Below, in pieces: positions 49,935-58,683 of a stretch of DNA of 64,000 nucleotides (its first letter is position 1; every line of letters begins with the position of its first letter). The DNA comes from Noviherbaspirillum soli (GTDB lineage Bacteria > Pseudomonadota > Gammaproteobacteria > Burkholderiales > Burkholderiaceae_D), in contig NZ_JACYOX010000033.1 of assembly GCF_015352955.1 (NCBI RefSeq), positions 1 through 64,000 on the forward strand, read 5' to 3'. Below the pieces are notes generated by a model, which made no database searches, was not told where the DNA came from, and saw only the letters and a list, made by a program, of their open reading frames with translations. Made by a program: the position numbers and the translations under genes.

Positions 49935-51924
49935 GCGCTTCGGCGCTCGGCGCGAAGAAGGCCCGCACCTGCTCCAGGTCGCGGGTCCGCTTGAATGCCG
50001 GCAGGCTTTGCCAGATGCGCCGGCCATAAGGCTTGGTGATGAGCCGGGTGTCGCAGATCATCAGCACGCCGCGGTCGGTCTCGTCGCGTATCAACCGCCC
50101 GGCGCCCTGTTTCAGGTTGATGATGGCCGATGGCAGCTGGTGGTGCACGAAGCCATTCAGTCCTTTCTTTTCCAGCGCCGCAATGCGTGCCGCCAGCACC
50201 GGATCATCCGGCGGCGCGAACGGCAGCTTGTCGATGATCACCACGGACAAGGCCTCGCCCCGCACGTCCACGCCCTCCCAGAAGCTCTGGCTGCCGATCA
50301 GGACCGCATTGCCGGCGGCGCGGAAGCGGTCCAGCAGTTCGGTGCGCCCGGACTCGCCCTGCACCATCAGCGGAAACGGCAGCCCGCGCTGCTCGAACTC
50401 CTCGCGCAGCCGCTCTGCGGCGCGGTTGACGGCCCGTATCGTGGTGCACAGCAGGAAGGCGCGGCCGCCGGCGGCTTCGATCACCGGCAGCGCGGCATCG
50501 ATCACCGCGTCAGTGTAGTTCGGCGCATTTGCCTGTGGCATGTCATTGGGCACGTACAGCAGGCCCTGGTTGCCGTAGTCGAACGGACTGGGCCAGGTGC
50601 GGGCCTGCTCGTTCATCATGCCCATCTGGGCAGTGTAATGATTGAAGTCGTTCTTCACTGCCAGCGTGGCGGAGGCGAAGATCCAGCTGCGTGGCGGGCC
50701 CTCGCGCTGCTTGCTGAAGATGGGCGCAATCGACAGCGGGGTCTGATGCAGCTGCAGCGAGGACGCATAGGCTTCCACCCACAGCACCTTGTCGGGATCG
50801 GACGCGGCCTGCTCGCCGCCGGCGGTCCAGGCGCCCAGCCGTGCGGCCAGTTCCACCGCGCGCACCCGGCACTGTTCCAGCGTTTCGGCGCGCTGCGCCT
50901 GGTCTTCCAGAACCTCGATCATGGCCGCCAGTTCATCCTGCACCGCTTCGAGCGCGGGGAAGAACGGGCTGGACGGCGCGATCTGGTGCGCGGCCAGCTT
51001 GACCGAATCCTGCGGAAAGGTCAGGCGCAGATCGCGTGCGGCACGTTCGACGGCGCCCGACAGCTGGCTCCAATCGGCGCCGTCGCGGGCATGCGACAGG
51101 CCTTCGGCCAGCACGTCGCGGCACAGTTCGATGATCTGAGAGGTCGAAACCGTCTCGCCGAAGAACAGGGTCGCGGTTTCGGGCAACTGGTGGGCTTCGT
51201 CGAAGATGATGGTGTTCGCAGATGGCAACAGCTCCGCCACGCCGGTGTCCTTCAGCGCGACATCGGCGAAGAACAGGTGGTGATTGACGACCACCACGTC
51301 CGCCTGCTGGGCTTCCTTGCGCGCCTTCATCACGAAGCAGTCGTTGTAATACTGGCATTCGCTACCCATGCAGGTGTCGCGCGTCGATGTCACCAGGTTC
51401 CACACCGAGGCATTCTCCGGCACCTTGGACAATTCCGCCTTGTCGCCGGTGGAGGTGGTCTTGATGAAGCGCGAGATCTCCCGCAGGAAGCCGACATCCT
51501 CGCGCGAGGTCAGGCGGCCGTTCTGCAGCGTGCGCTCCAGATGGAAATGGCACAGGTAATTGGCGCGCCCCTTGAGCAGGGCGACCGACACCGGCGCATT
51601 CAGGGCCTTGCGTACGGTCGGAATATCGCGCAGGTAGAGCTGGTCCTGCAGGTTCTTGGTCCCGGTGGAAATGACCGTCTTGCCGCCCCAGAGCAGGGCC
51701 GGAACCAGGTAGGCAAAGGTCTTGCCGGTGCCGGTGCCGGCTTCGGCGATCAGGGTTTTTTGCCCGGCAATCGCATCGGCAATCGCCTTGGCCATTTCCG
51801 TCTGGGGAAGGCGTGGCCGGAAACCACGTACGGCATCCACCAACGGACCTGTCGGGCCAAAGAGCTGCTCGACCTCGGCGTCGCGCTCGCCCGTGATATC
51901 TGCGCTGGAATGTTCTGCTGTCAA
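49915..51924 (-). CDS. DinG/YoaA-family ATP-dependent DNA helicase
   Basis: 669 aa. It is an XPD-like superfamily 2 helicase. The Walker A motif is EAGTGTGKTFAYLVP, the DEAH box is FDEAHQLPE, and motif VI is near QGAGRLIRDETDRG. Four cysteines that could bind a [4Fe-4S] cluster lie in NYLCHFH, DTCMGSECQYYNDCF. It should unwind forked DNA or RNA-DNA hybrids during repair. The gene converges with the quinone oxidoreductase and overlaps it at the 3' ends. Confidence 0.92.
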   Translation of the reverse strand: MTAEHSSADITGERDAEVEQLFGPTGPLVDAVRGFRPRLPQTEMAKAIADAIAGQKTLIAEAGTGTGKTFAYLVPALLWGGKTVISTGTKNLQDQLYLRDIPTVRKALNAPVSVALLKGRANYLCHFHLERTLQNGRLTSREDVGFLREISRFIKTTSTGDKAELSKVPENASVWNLVTSTRDTCMGSECQYYNDCFVMKARKEAQQADVVVVNHHLFFADVALKDTGVAELLPSANTIIFDEAHQLPETATLFFGETVSTSQIIELCRDVLAEGLSHARDGADWSQLSGAVERAARDLRLTFPQDSVKLAAHQIAPSSPFFPALEAVQDELAAMIEVLEDQAQRAETLEQCRVRAVELAARLGAWTAGGEQAASDPDKVLWVEAYASSLQLHQTPLSIAPIFSKQREGPPRSWIFASATLAVKNDFNHYTAQMGMMNEQARTWPSPFDYGNQGLLYVPNDMPQANAPNYTDAVIDAALPVIEAAGGRAFLLCTTIRAVNRAAERLREEFEQRGLPFPLMVQGESGRTELLDRFRAAGNAVLIGSQSFWEGVDVRGEALSVVIIDKLPFAPPDDPVLAARIAALEKKGLNGFVHHQLPSAIINLKQGAGRLIRDETDRGVLMICDTRLITKPYGRRIWQSLPAFKRTRDLEQVRAFFAPSAEALTSEAG

Positions 51925-52023
51925 GTTCGATGCTGTATTGGATGCACGCGCTGCGCGCCGGTGGGCCGGACCATGATGGCCGGAAAAGAGCCGCTATTTT
52001 ATCAGGAGCCGGCCCCGGCCCGC

Positions 52024-52227
52024 TCAGGCCGGGATGTCGGGAATCAACTGCATCTTGAGCAGGGTGATGTGATCCTTCAACTGCAGGCGCCGCTTCTTCA
52101 GGCGCCGGAGTTGCAATTCCTCATGCTGGCCATGGGTGCTGAGCATGTCGATGACAGAGTCGAGATCGCGATGTTCCACTTCCAGTTCGATGATGCGTTT
52201 TTTTATGTCTTCAGCAAGCTTGTTCAT
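52024..52227 (-). CDS. YdcH/DUF465 family small protein
   Basis: 67 aa. It matches the DUF465/YdcH type: a short helical protein with DLDSVIDML and a basic helix (LRRLKKRRLQLKDHITLLKMQL). Function is not established in the family. It is divergent from the PP2C phosphatase with a 107-bp gap and probably has its own promoter. Confidence 0.85.
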   Translation of the reverse strand: MNKLAEDIKKRIIELEVEHRDLDSVIDMLSTHGQHEELQLRRLKKRRLQLKDHITLLKMQLIPDIPA

Positions 52228-52334
52228 GGAAAAGTTTCCGTGCTAATCATCGCAATTCTTTCCTACAGGACATTTTGCGTGGGATAATTTGGCGAATTTC
52301 TCGACAGGCGGCAAGTTTAATCCAAGCGGAACAC

Positions 52335-53141
52335 ATGGGCCAGTACAAGATAGAGGCAGCAACCGGTCAGCACATCGGCGACCGCGACGAGCAACAGGAC
52401 CGGGTGGCGCTGTTTGCCGCGCCGCGCGCGCCGGGCTACATGATGGCGGTGCTGGCCGACGGCCGCGGCGCCGGTTCAGGTGGCGCGATGGCGGCGGAAC
52501 AGGTGATCCGCACCGCGCGCCAGGTCTTCGAGCAGTTTTCGCCGCTGACCGAACAGGTCGATGAGATGCTGTCCTCCATCGCGCTGGAAGCGCACACCGT
52601 GATCAACCTGGCGCGCATTACTTCCGGCGAGCGGCCGCAGAGCACCCTGGTTGCGCTGGTTCTGACGCCCGAGGGCACGGCGCACTGGGCGCATGTCGGT
52701 AATTCACGGCTTTACCGCTTCAGCGGCCCTAACCCGGCGTTTCGTACCGTCGATCATTCCTACCGCGAGAAGCTGATTGCCGAAGGCAAGCTGAAGCCGG
52801 ACGATCCCGGCGGCGCCAAGCTGGCGCGGCTGTTGCTCAACACGCTGGGCGGCGGCAACCAGCACATGAGCGTCACCAGCGGCCGGCACGACGGTCTGCA
52901 GGCGGGCGACAGCTTTCTGCTCTGCTCCGACGGGCTGTCGAACTACTTCGCGGATGCTGAACTGGGCGCCGCCCTGGCCGCACGCTCGCCGCGGGAGGCG
53001 TCCGAAATGATGATCGCCAAGGCGCGTGAACGCGGCGCCGGCAAGCGCGCCGATAACTGCACGCTGGCGCTGGTCAGGCTGGTCACGCCGCCGCCGGAGA
53101 AGAAGACCTATCAGGCGCAGGGCATACGGCGCGCGGTTTGA
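52335..53141 (+). CDS. PP2C-family serine/threonine phosphatase
   Basis: 268 aa. PP2C metal-binding motifs are recognisable: GDRDEQQDRVALF at the N-terminus, VLADGRGAGSGG (for the usual ADGMGGxxxG), HVGNSRLYRF (Asn instead of Asp in GDSRxY), LLCSDGLSNYF and the final RADNCTLALVRL. It probably dephosphorylates Ser/Thr residues in the cytoplasm. No Hanks-type kinase or FHA gene is adjacent, so the partner is unknown. The ATG at 52335 follows a weak ribosome site; the 20-codon upstream extension is not convincing. Confidence 0.85.
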   Translation: MGQYKIEAATGQHIGDRDEQQDRVALFAAPRAPGYMMAVLADGRGAGSGGAMAAEQVIRTARQVFEQFSPLTEQVDEMLSSIALEAHTVINLARITSGERPQSTLVALVLTPEGTAHWAHVGNSRLYRFSGPNPAFRTVDHSYREKLIAEGKLKPDDPGGAKLARLLLNTLGGGNQHMSVTSGRHDGLQAGDSFLLCSDGLSNYFADAELGAALAARSPREASEMMIAKARERGAGKRADNCTLALVRLVTPPPEKKTYQAQGIRRAV

Positions 53142-53156
53142 GCCTCGCAGCCAGCT

Positions 53157-53972
53157 TCATGGCGCCCTGGCGGCGCCCTGTTTTTCCTTGTCCTGTTTTT
53201 CCTTGTCCTGTTTTTCCTTGTCCTGTTTTTCCTTGTCCTGTTTTTCCTTGTCCTGCTTTTCCTTGTCCTGCTGCGCCCGCTTGGCTTTCTTTTCTTCCAC
53301 CTTGCGTTGACGCTCCAGCGCCTCTTCCTGCTTGCGCTGGTAGGCGGCGATGTTCCTTTCCCGTTCCGCCGACTTGGACTCCTCCTCGGCGCGCGCCTTT
53401 GCCATGCGCGCCTCATGCTCGGCGATGCGGTCCCGGCCATCCGTCCGGGGCGCGTCCGGCTCGGGACGCGGCGTAGCCGGCTTCCTGCCTTTCGGCGGAT
53501 TTTCCGGCACTGCCTGCCGCGCTGCCACATCCGCAGCCTTTCTTGCGGCTTTCTCCGTATTGACGCGTTCCCGTTCGGCCCGCTCGGGCGCCTCGCGCGC
53601 CTCTCGCGCGCGCTGCTCTTCGAGCATGCGATCGCGTTTTTCGACGACATCGCGACGCTTGAAGGCATTGGCCTCGACCTCGATCGGCTTGAGCCGTTCC
53701 AGATCCGCCCGGCGCTGTTCCTTGACCTTGCTTACGCAAGGCGAGGAAAAGAACTTGCTGTAGCAGGCATATTCAGTATCCTGGGCACGCGCCTCGACTT
53801 CCTCGCGTTCCCGCTTGACGTCCGCCAGCGCCGCATCGGCCGACTCGACCGAGTCGATCGAACCCTTGGGATAGCGCGCGACGACCTCATCCGTGTCGCT
53901 GGCCGCGGCATGCAGCGCGGCGAGGCCCAGCACCATCGTCAGCGCCAGCCGGCGCACGGCAATCAATCGCAT
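53157..53972 (-). CDS. Exported coiled-coil protein with QDKEK tandem repeats
   Basis: 271 aa from the second Met. Residues 1-~24 are a signal peptide (RLALTMVLGLAALHAAAS). The mature part is almost entirely charged helix (REREEVEARAQD; REREEVEA; AREAREAPERAERER), with two cysteines (EYACYSKF, SSPCVSKV). The C-terminus has six exact QDKEK copies encoded by six 15-bp units. No family is recognised. Its ATG overlaps the zapE stop. The charged coiled coil suggests a structural envelope protein, an inference only. Confidence 0.8.
   Translation of the reverse strand: MRLIAVRRLALTMVLGLAALHAAASDTDEVVARYPKGSIDSVESADAALADVKREREEVEARAQDTEYACYSKFFSSPCVSKVKEQRRADLERLKPIEVEANAFKRRDVVEKRDRMLEEQRAREAREAPERAERERVNTEKAARKAADVAARQAVPENPPKGRKPATPRPEPDAPRTDGRDRIAEHEARMAKARAEEESKSAERERNIAAYQRKQEEALERQRKVEEKKAKRAQQDKEKQDKEKQDKEKQDKEKQDKEKQDKEKQGAARAP
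53178..53267. repeat. 15-bp minisatellite, six copies in frame
   Basis: Six tandem 15-bp units (CTGTTTTTCCTTGTC as seen on the plus strand) fill 90 bp; five are identical and the sixth has one T-to-C change, silent in the minus-strand reading (AAA versus AAG lysine). The unit length is a multiple of three, so copy-number change would lengthen or shorten the protein at 53157-53972 without breaking it. Confidence 0.97.
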
Positions 53973-55072
53973 CATCGGGACAGGGACTCCATCACATTGC
54001 GCCGCTCGGACTGCATGTACTCGCGCGACTGCATTTCGACAATGCGCGACACCGTGCGGTGAAACTCATTGGACAGCACGCCTTCGGTATAGAGTTCCTC
54101 GGCCGGCACTTCGGCCGACATCAGCAGCTTGACCTTGTGGTCGTACAGCACATCGATCAGCCAGGTGAAGCGACGCGCCTCGGACGACATCGCGGCCGAC
54201 ATCTTCGGCACCGAAGACAGGATCACGGTATGGAACTGGCTGGCGATTTCCAGGTAATCGTTCTGCGAGCGCGGGCCGCCGCACAGCGTGGCAAAGTCGA
54301 ACCAGATCACGCCGCCGGCGCGCCGCAGCGCCCGGATTTCGCGGGACTCGATGCGGATCAGCGGATCCTGGTCTTCGCTCTCGGCGATCTTGGCGTAGCC
54401 ATGGCGCAGCTGGCGGTCGGCCTCCTGCCCCAGCGGCGTGTGATAGGCCTCGACCTGCTCCAGCGCCCGCTTGCGGTAGTCGATCCCGGCGTCGACGCAC
54501 ATCACGTCCAGCCGGTCCTTCAGCAGCTCGATCGTGGGCAGCATGCGGTCGCGATGCAGGCCGTTCGGATAGAGCGTGTCCGGCTCGTAGTTGGAAGTCA
54601 TCATGAACGACACGCCATTGTCGAACAGGGCCTTGAGCAGGTTGTAGAGAATCATCGCATCGGCAATGTCCGACACATGGAACTCGTCGAAGCAGATCAG
54701 CCGGTACTTCCTGGCGATGCGCTGGGCCACGGTGTCGAGCGGATTGGCCACGCCTTTCAGGTCGTCGAGCTCGCGGTGCACGCCGCGCATGAATTCATGG
54801 AAGTGCAGCCGGGTCTTGCGCACCACAGGCACCACCAGATAGAAGCTGTCCATCAGGAAGGACTTGCCGCGCCCGACACCGCCCCACATGTAGACGCCGC
54901 GCGGCACCGCGGGGCGACTGATCAGGCGCTTGAACACGCTGGCGCGCTGCGCCTTGTATTCCACCCATTCCTCATAGCAGCGCTGAAGCCGCTCTACCGC
55001 CGCATGCTGGGCCTGGTCTGCCGAAAAGCCCCGCTCGGCCAGCGCATGCTGGTAATACTCGCGCACATCCAT
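53972..55072 (-). CDS. zapE: Cell division protein ZapE (AFG1-like ATPase)
   Basis: 366 aa. The Walker A motif YMWGGVGRGKSFLMDSF, Walker B LICFDEFHVSDIADAM and sensor region TSNYEPDTLYPNGLHR are intact. ZapE binds FtsZ and is needed for division under stress. The start MDVREYYQH at 55072 has GGGAGG 9 bp upstream; an upstream in-frame ATG at 55117 lacks this. The stop overlaps the start of the coiled-coil protein gene, suggesting co-translation. Confidence 0.93.
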   Translation of the reverse strand: MDVREYYQHALAERGFSADQAQHAAVERLQRCYEEWVEYKAQRASVFKRLISRPAVPRGVYMWGGVGRGKSFLMDSFYLVVPVVRKTRLHFHEFMRGVHRELDDLKGVANPLDTVAQRIARKYRLICFDEFHVSDIADAMILYNLLKALFDNGVSFMMTSNYEPDTLYPNGLHRDRMLPTIELLKDRLDVMCVDAGIDYRKRALEQVEAYHTPLGQEADRQLRHGYAKIAESEDQDPLIRIESREIRALRRAGGVIWFDFATLCGGPRSQNDYLEIASQFHTVILSSVPKMSAAMSSEARRFTWLIDVLYDHKVKLLMSAEVPAEELYTEGVLSNEFHRTVSRIVEMQSREYMQSERRNVMESLSR

Positions 55073-55123
55073 CAAATTCCGCCTCCCGTGCCGCGTCTGC
55101 CGCGCGGCCATGAACAAAGTCCC

Positions 55124-55280
55124 TCACGGATGAGCGTGACGCCGTAGGGCGCAATACCCAAAGGGCATTGCGCCATCGTCGCCAAACGGCGATGGGCCCC
55201 ATGGGCCGTTTGCCGTGGTCAACCATCGGTGCAATGCCCCTGCGGGGTATTGCACCTTACGGAGTCACGGGCATCCGTGA
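55124..55280. repeat. 157-bp imperfect palindrome (MITE- or REP-doublet-like)
   Basis: The outer arms begin TCACGGATG and continue CGTGAC, CCGTA, GCAATACCC and GGGCATTGC in the same order on both strands, with scattered mismatches. The inner part pairs through AAACGGC and GATGGGCC-like segments around the centre near 55200. Each half also contains its own hairpin (GCAATACCC with GGGCATTGC; GTGCAATGCCCC with GGGGTATTGCAC). It encodes nothing and has the structure of a non-autonomous mobile repeat. Confidence 0.75.
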
Positions 55281-55290
55281 AGAACCTGAA

Positions 55291-55318
55291 AAAATTGGGG
55301 CGAGAACATGCCTCGCCC
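55291..55318 (-). terminator. Intrinsic terminator after the Gly-rich lipoprotein gene
   Basis: GGGCGAG (55298-55304) pairs with CTCGCCC (55312-55318). On the minus strand the stem is followed by AATTTTTTC. It lies ~60 bp after the stop at 55380. Confidence 0.7.
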
Positions 55319-55379
55319 TTCTGCTCGCTGTTATTTGGCTGTTATGCCACAACGTAGACGCCTTGAAGCCGTAGCACTC

Positions 55380-55808
55380 TCACAGCGGGTTCATTTCAAC
55401 CAGCACACTGGCCGGCACCGACGATGGGCTGGCGCCTCCGCCTATGGGCACGCCAAGCCCGATGCCGTATCCGACACTGCCGCCCCCGCCGCCCAGGCCG
55501 AAGCCCAGGCTGGTGCGGCCGCCATAGCCGTCGTAACCGGCATAGCCGCCGCGATAGAGCACCTCGGACGTCCGGTAGCCCTGCTTGTTGCATACCACCC
55601 GCAGGTCGCCACGGGTATTGCGTGCCGGCACGACGGCAGGCGTGACGATGTTGAAACTGCCTTCGACCAGCTGCACCGTGCAACTGGCGCCAGCCACCGG
55701 CTGGCCGCGGCTGACGGTCTCGATGCCGAGGTCATTGCTGACCGGCGCCGTGGCGCAGGCCGCCAGGCCCAGCGCCGACAGGGTTGCAAGCAGTGCGCGC
55801 CATCTCAT
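55380..55808 (-). CDS. Glycine-rich putative lipoprotein
   Basis: 142 aa. A signal with lipobox LAAC (ALGLAACAT) is followed by a predicted beta domain (ASCTVQLVEGSFNIVTPA) with two cysteines, a tyrosine-rich stretch (YRGGYAGYDGYGGRTSLG) and a Gly-rich C-terminal half. I recognise no family. It is likely anchored in the outer membrane. The second of two tandem ATGs (55808) is best spaced from GGAGG. It lies 27 bp downstream of lpd on the same strand, but a terminator ends the unit after it. Confidence 0.75.
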   Translation of the reverse strand: MRWRALLATLSALGLAACATAPVSNDLGIETVSRGQPVAGASCTVQLVEGSFNIVTPAVVPARNTRGDLRVVCNKQGYRTSEVLYRGGYAGYDGYGGRTSLGFGLGGGGGSVGYGIGLGVPIGGGASPSSVPASVLVEMNPL

Positions 55809-55835
55809 CATCGCCTCCGTCAAAGGACGTTCGAC

Positions 55836-57263
<1,428 letters not shown>

Positions 57264-57341
57264 AGTTTTCCTTCCATTCCTTGCACATCAGTCGGCAAAA
57301 CAATGGCGGCTCGTGGCCGCCATTGTTCGCCGCGGGGGTGA

Positions 57342-58616
57342 TTACAGATCGAGCAGCAGGCGTGCCGGATCTTCCAGCGCTTCCTTCATGGCCACCAGGC
57401 CGAGGACCGCTTCGCGGCCGTCGATGATGCGGTGGTCATAGGACATGGCCAGGTAGTTCATCGGGCGGATCACGATCTCGCCGTTCTCGACCACTGCGCG
57501 GTCCTTGGTCGCATGCACGCCCAGGATCGCCGACTGCGGCGGGTTGATGATCGGGGTCGACAGCATCGAGCCGAAGGTGCCGCCGTTGGAGATTGAGAAG
57601 GTGCCGCCGGACAGGTCGTCCAGGGTCAGCTTGCCGTCCTTGGCCTTGGCGCCGAATTCGCCGATCTTCTTCTCGATCTCGGCGATCGACATCTGGTCAG
57701 CGTTGCGCAGGATGGGCACCACCAGGCCGCGCGGCGAACCGACCGCGATGCCGATGTCGAAGTAGCCGTGGTAAACGATGTCGTTGCCGTCAACGGATGC
57801 GTTGATGATCGGGTACTTCTTCAGTGCGGCAACCGCTGCCTTGACGAAGAAGGACATGAAGCCCAGCTTGACGCCGTGCTCTTTCTCGAACTTGTCCTTG
57901 TACTTGTTGCGCAGGTCCATCACAGGCTTCATGTTGACTTCGTTGAACGTCGTCAGGATGGCGTTGGTGGACTGCGACTGCACCAGGCGCTCGGCGATAC
58001 GGGCGCGCAGGCGGCTCATCGGCACGCGCTCTTCCGGGCGGTCGCCGAGGTTGCCGGCGACCGGCGCGGCTACCTGCGGCAGCGCAGGCCTGGCGGCAGG
58101 CGCCGGGGCGGCGGCAGGCGCTGCGGCCGGCTTGGCTTCCAGCTTGCCCAGCACATCGCCCTTGGTCACGCGGCCATCGCGGCCGGTGCCGGCGACATCG
58201 CCTGCGGAGAGGCTGTTTTCCGACAGCAGCTTGGCTGCGGCCGGCATGGCCACGCCGGACGATGCCTTGGCGGCCAGGTTGGCGATCGCAGCCTGAACCG
58301 GGTCGGCGGCAGGTGCGGCCGCAGCGGGTGCGGGAGCGGCGGCGGCTGCGGCTGGCGCGGCGGCGCCGGCCTTCGCTTCGGTGTCGATCCTTGCAATGAT
58401 TTCACCGGCGACGACCATGCTGCCGTCAGCCTTGATGATTTCGGTGATCACGCCGGCGTCCGGCGCGGGAAGCTCGAGCACCACCTTGTCGGTTTCGATG
58501 TCGATCAGGTTTTCATCGCGGCTAACAGCTTCGCCGACTTTCTTGTGCCATTGCAGCAGGGTCGCTTCGGCGACGGATTCCGACAGTTGCGGGACTTTGA
58601 CTTCAAGAATTGCCAT
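57342..58616 (-). CDS. sucB: Dihydrolipoamide succinyltransferase (E2 of 2-oxoglutarate dehydrogenase)
   Basis: 424 aa. An N-terminal lipoyl domain (lipoylated Lys in [10 protein letters not shown]) is joined by an Ala/Pro-rich linker to an E3-binding domain ([19 protein letters not shown]). The C-terminal catalytic domain contains [12 protein letters not shown]. The long linker is rich in AAPA repeats. It lies between sucA (67 bp upstream) and lpd. Confidence 0.97.
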   Translation of the reverse strand: MAILEVKVPQLSESVAEATLLQWHKKVGEAVSRDENLIDIETDKVVLELPAPDAGVITEIIKADGSMVVAGEIIARIDTEAKAGAAAPAAAAAAPAPAAAAPAADPVQAAIANLAAKASSGVAMPAAAKLLSENSLSAGDVAGTGRDGRVTKGDVLGKLEAKPAAAPAAAPAPAARPALPQVAAPVAGNLGDRPEERVPMSRLRARIAERLVQSQSTNAILTTFNEVNMKPVMDLRNKYKDKFEKEHGVKLGFMSFFVKAAVAALKKYPIINASVDGNDIVYHGYFDIGIAVGSPRGLVVPILRNADQMSIAEIEKKIGEFGAKAKDGKLTLDDLSGGTFSISNGGTFGSMLSTPIINPPQSAILGVHATKDRAVVENGEIVIRPMNYLAMSYDHRIIDGREAVLGLVAMKEALEDPARLLLDL

Positions 58617-58683
58617 GTATTACTCCGTTTCGGTATATGCGCAACGCGCCGCCCGCTTCGGGCCGGCGCGCTGAAAGTTTTTC

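Larger units (their letters stand above)
55073..55379. other. Gene-free region holding a palindromic element and a terminator
   Basis: This ~307-bp gap between zapE and the Gly-rich lipoprotein gene contains the 157-bp palindrome (55124-55280) and the terminator at 55291-55318. I see no credible coding sequence. A zapE promoter must lie between the palindrome and 55072 or within the palindrome. Confidence 0.7.

Noticed and set aside
53138-53476. Plus-strand open frames with repeated Cys-Phe-Ser-Leu-Ser or Phe-Pro-Cys-Pro-Val units over the minisatellite
   Set aside because: They are the antisense image of the (QDKEK)6 gene on the minus strand, without a plausible start or family character; the minus-strand gene has a signal peptide and overlaps zapE normally.
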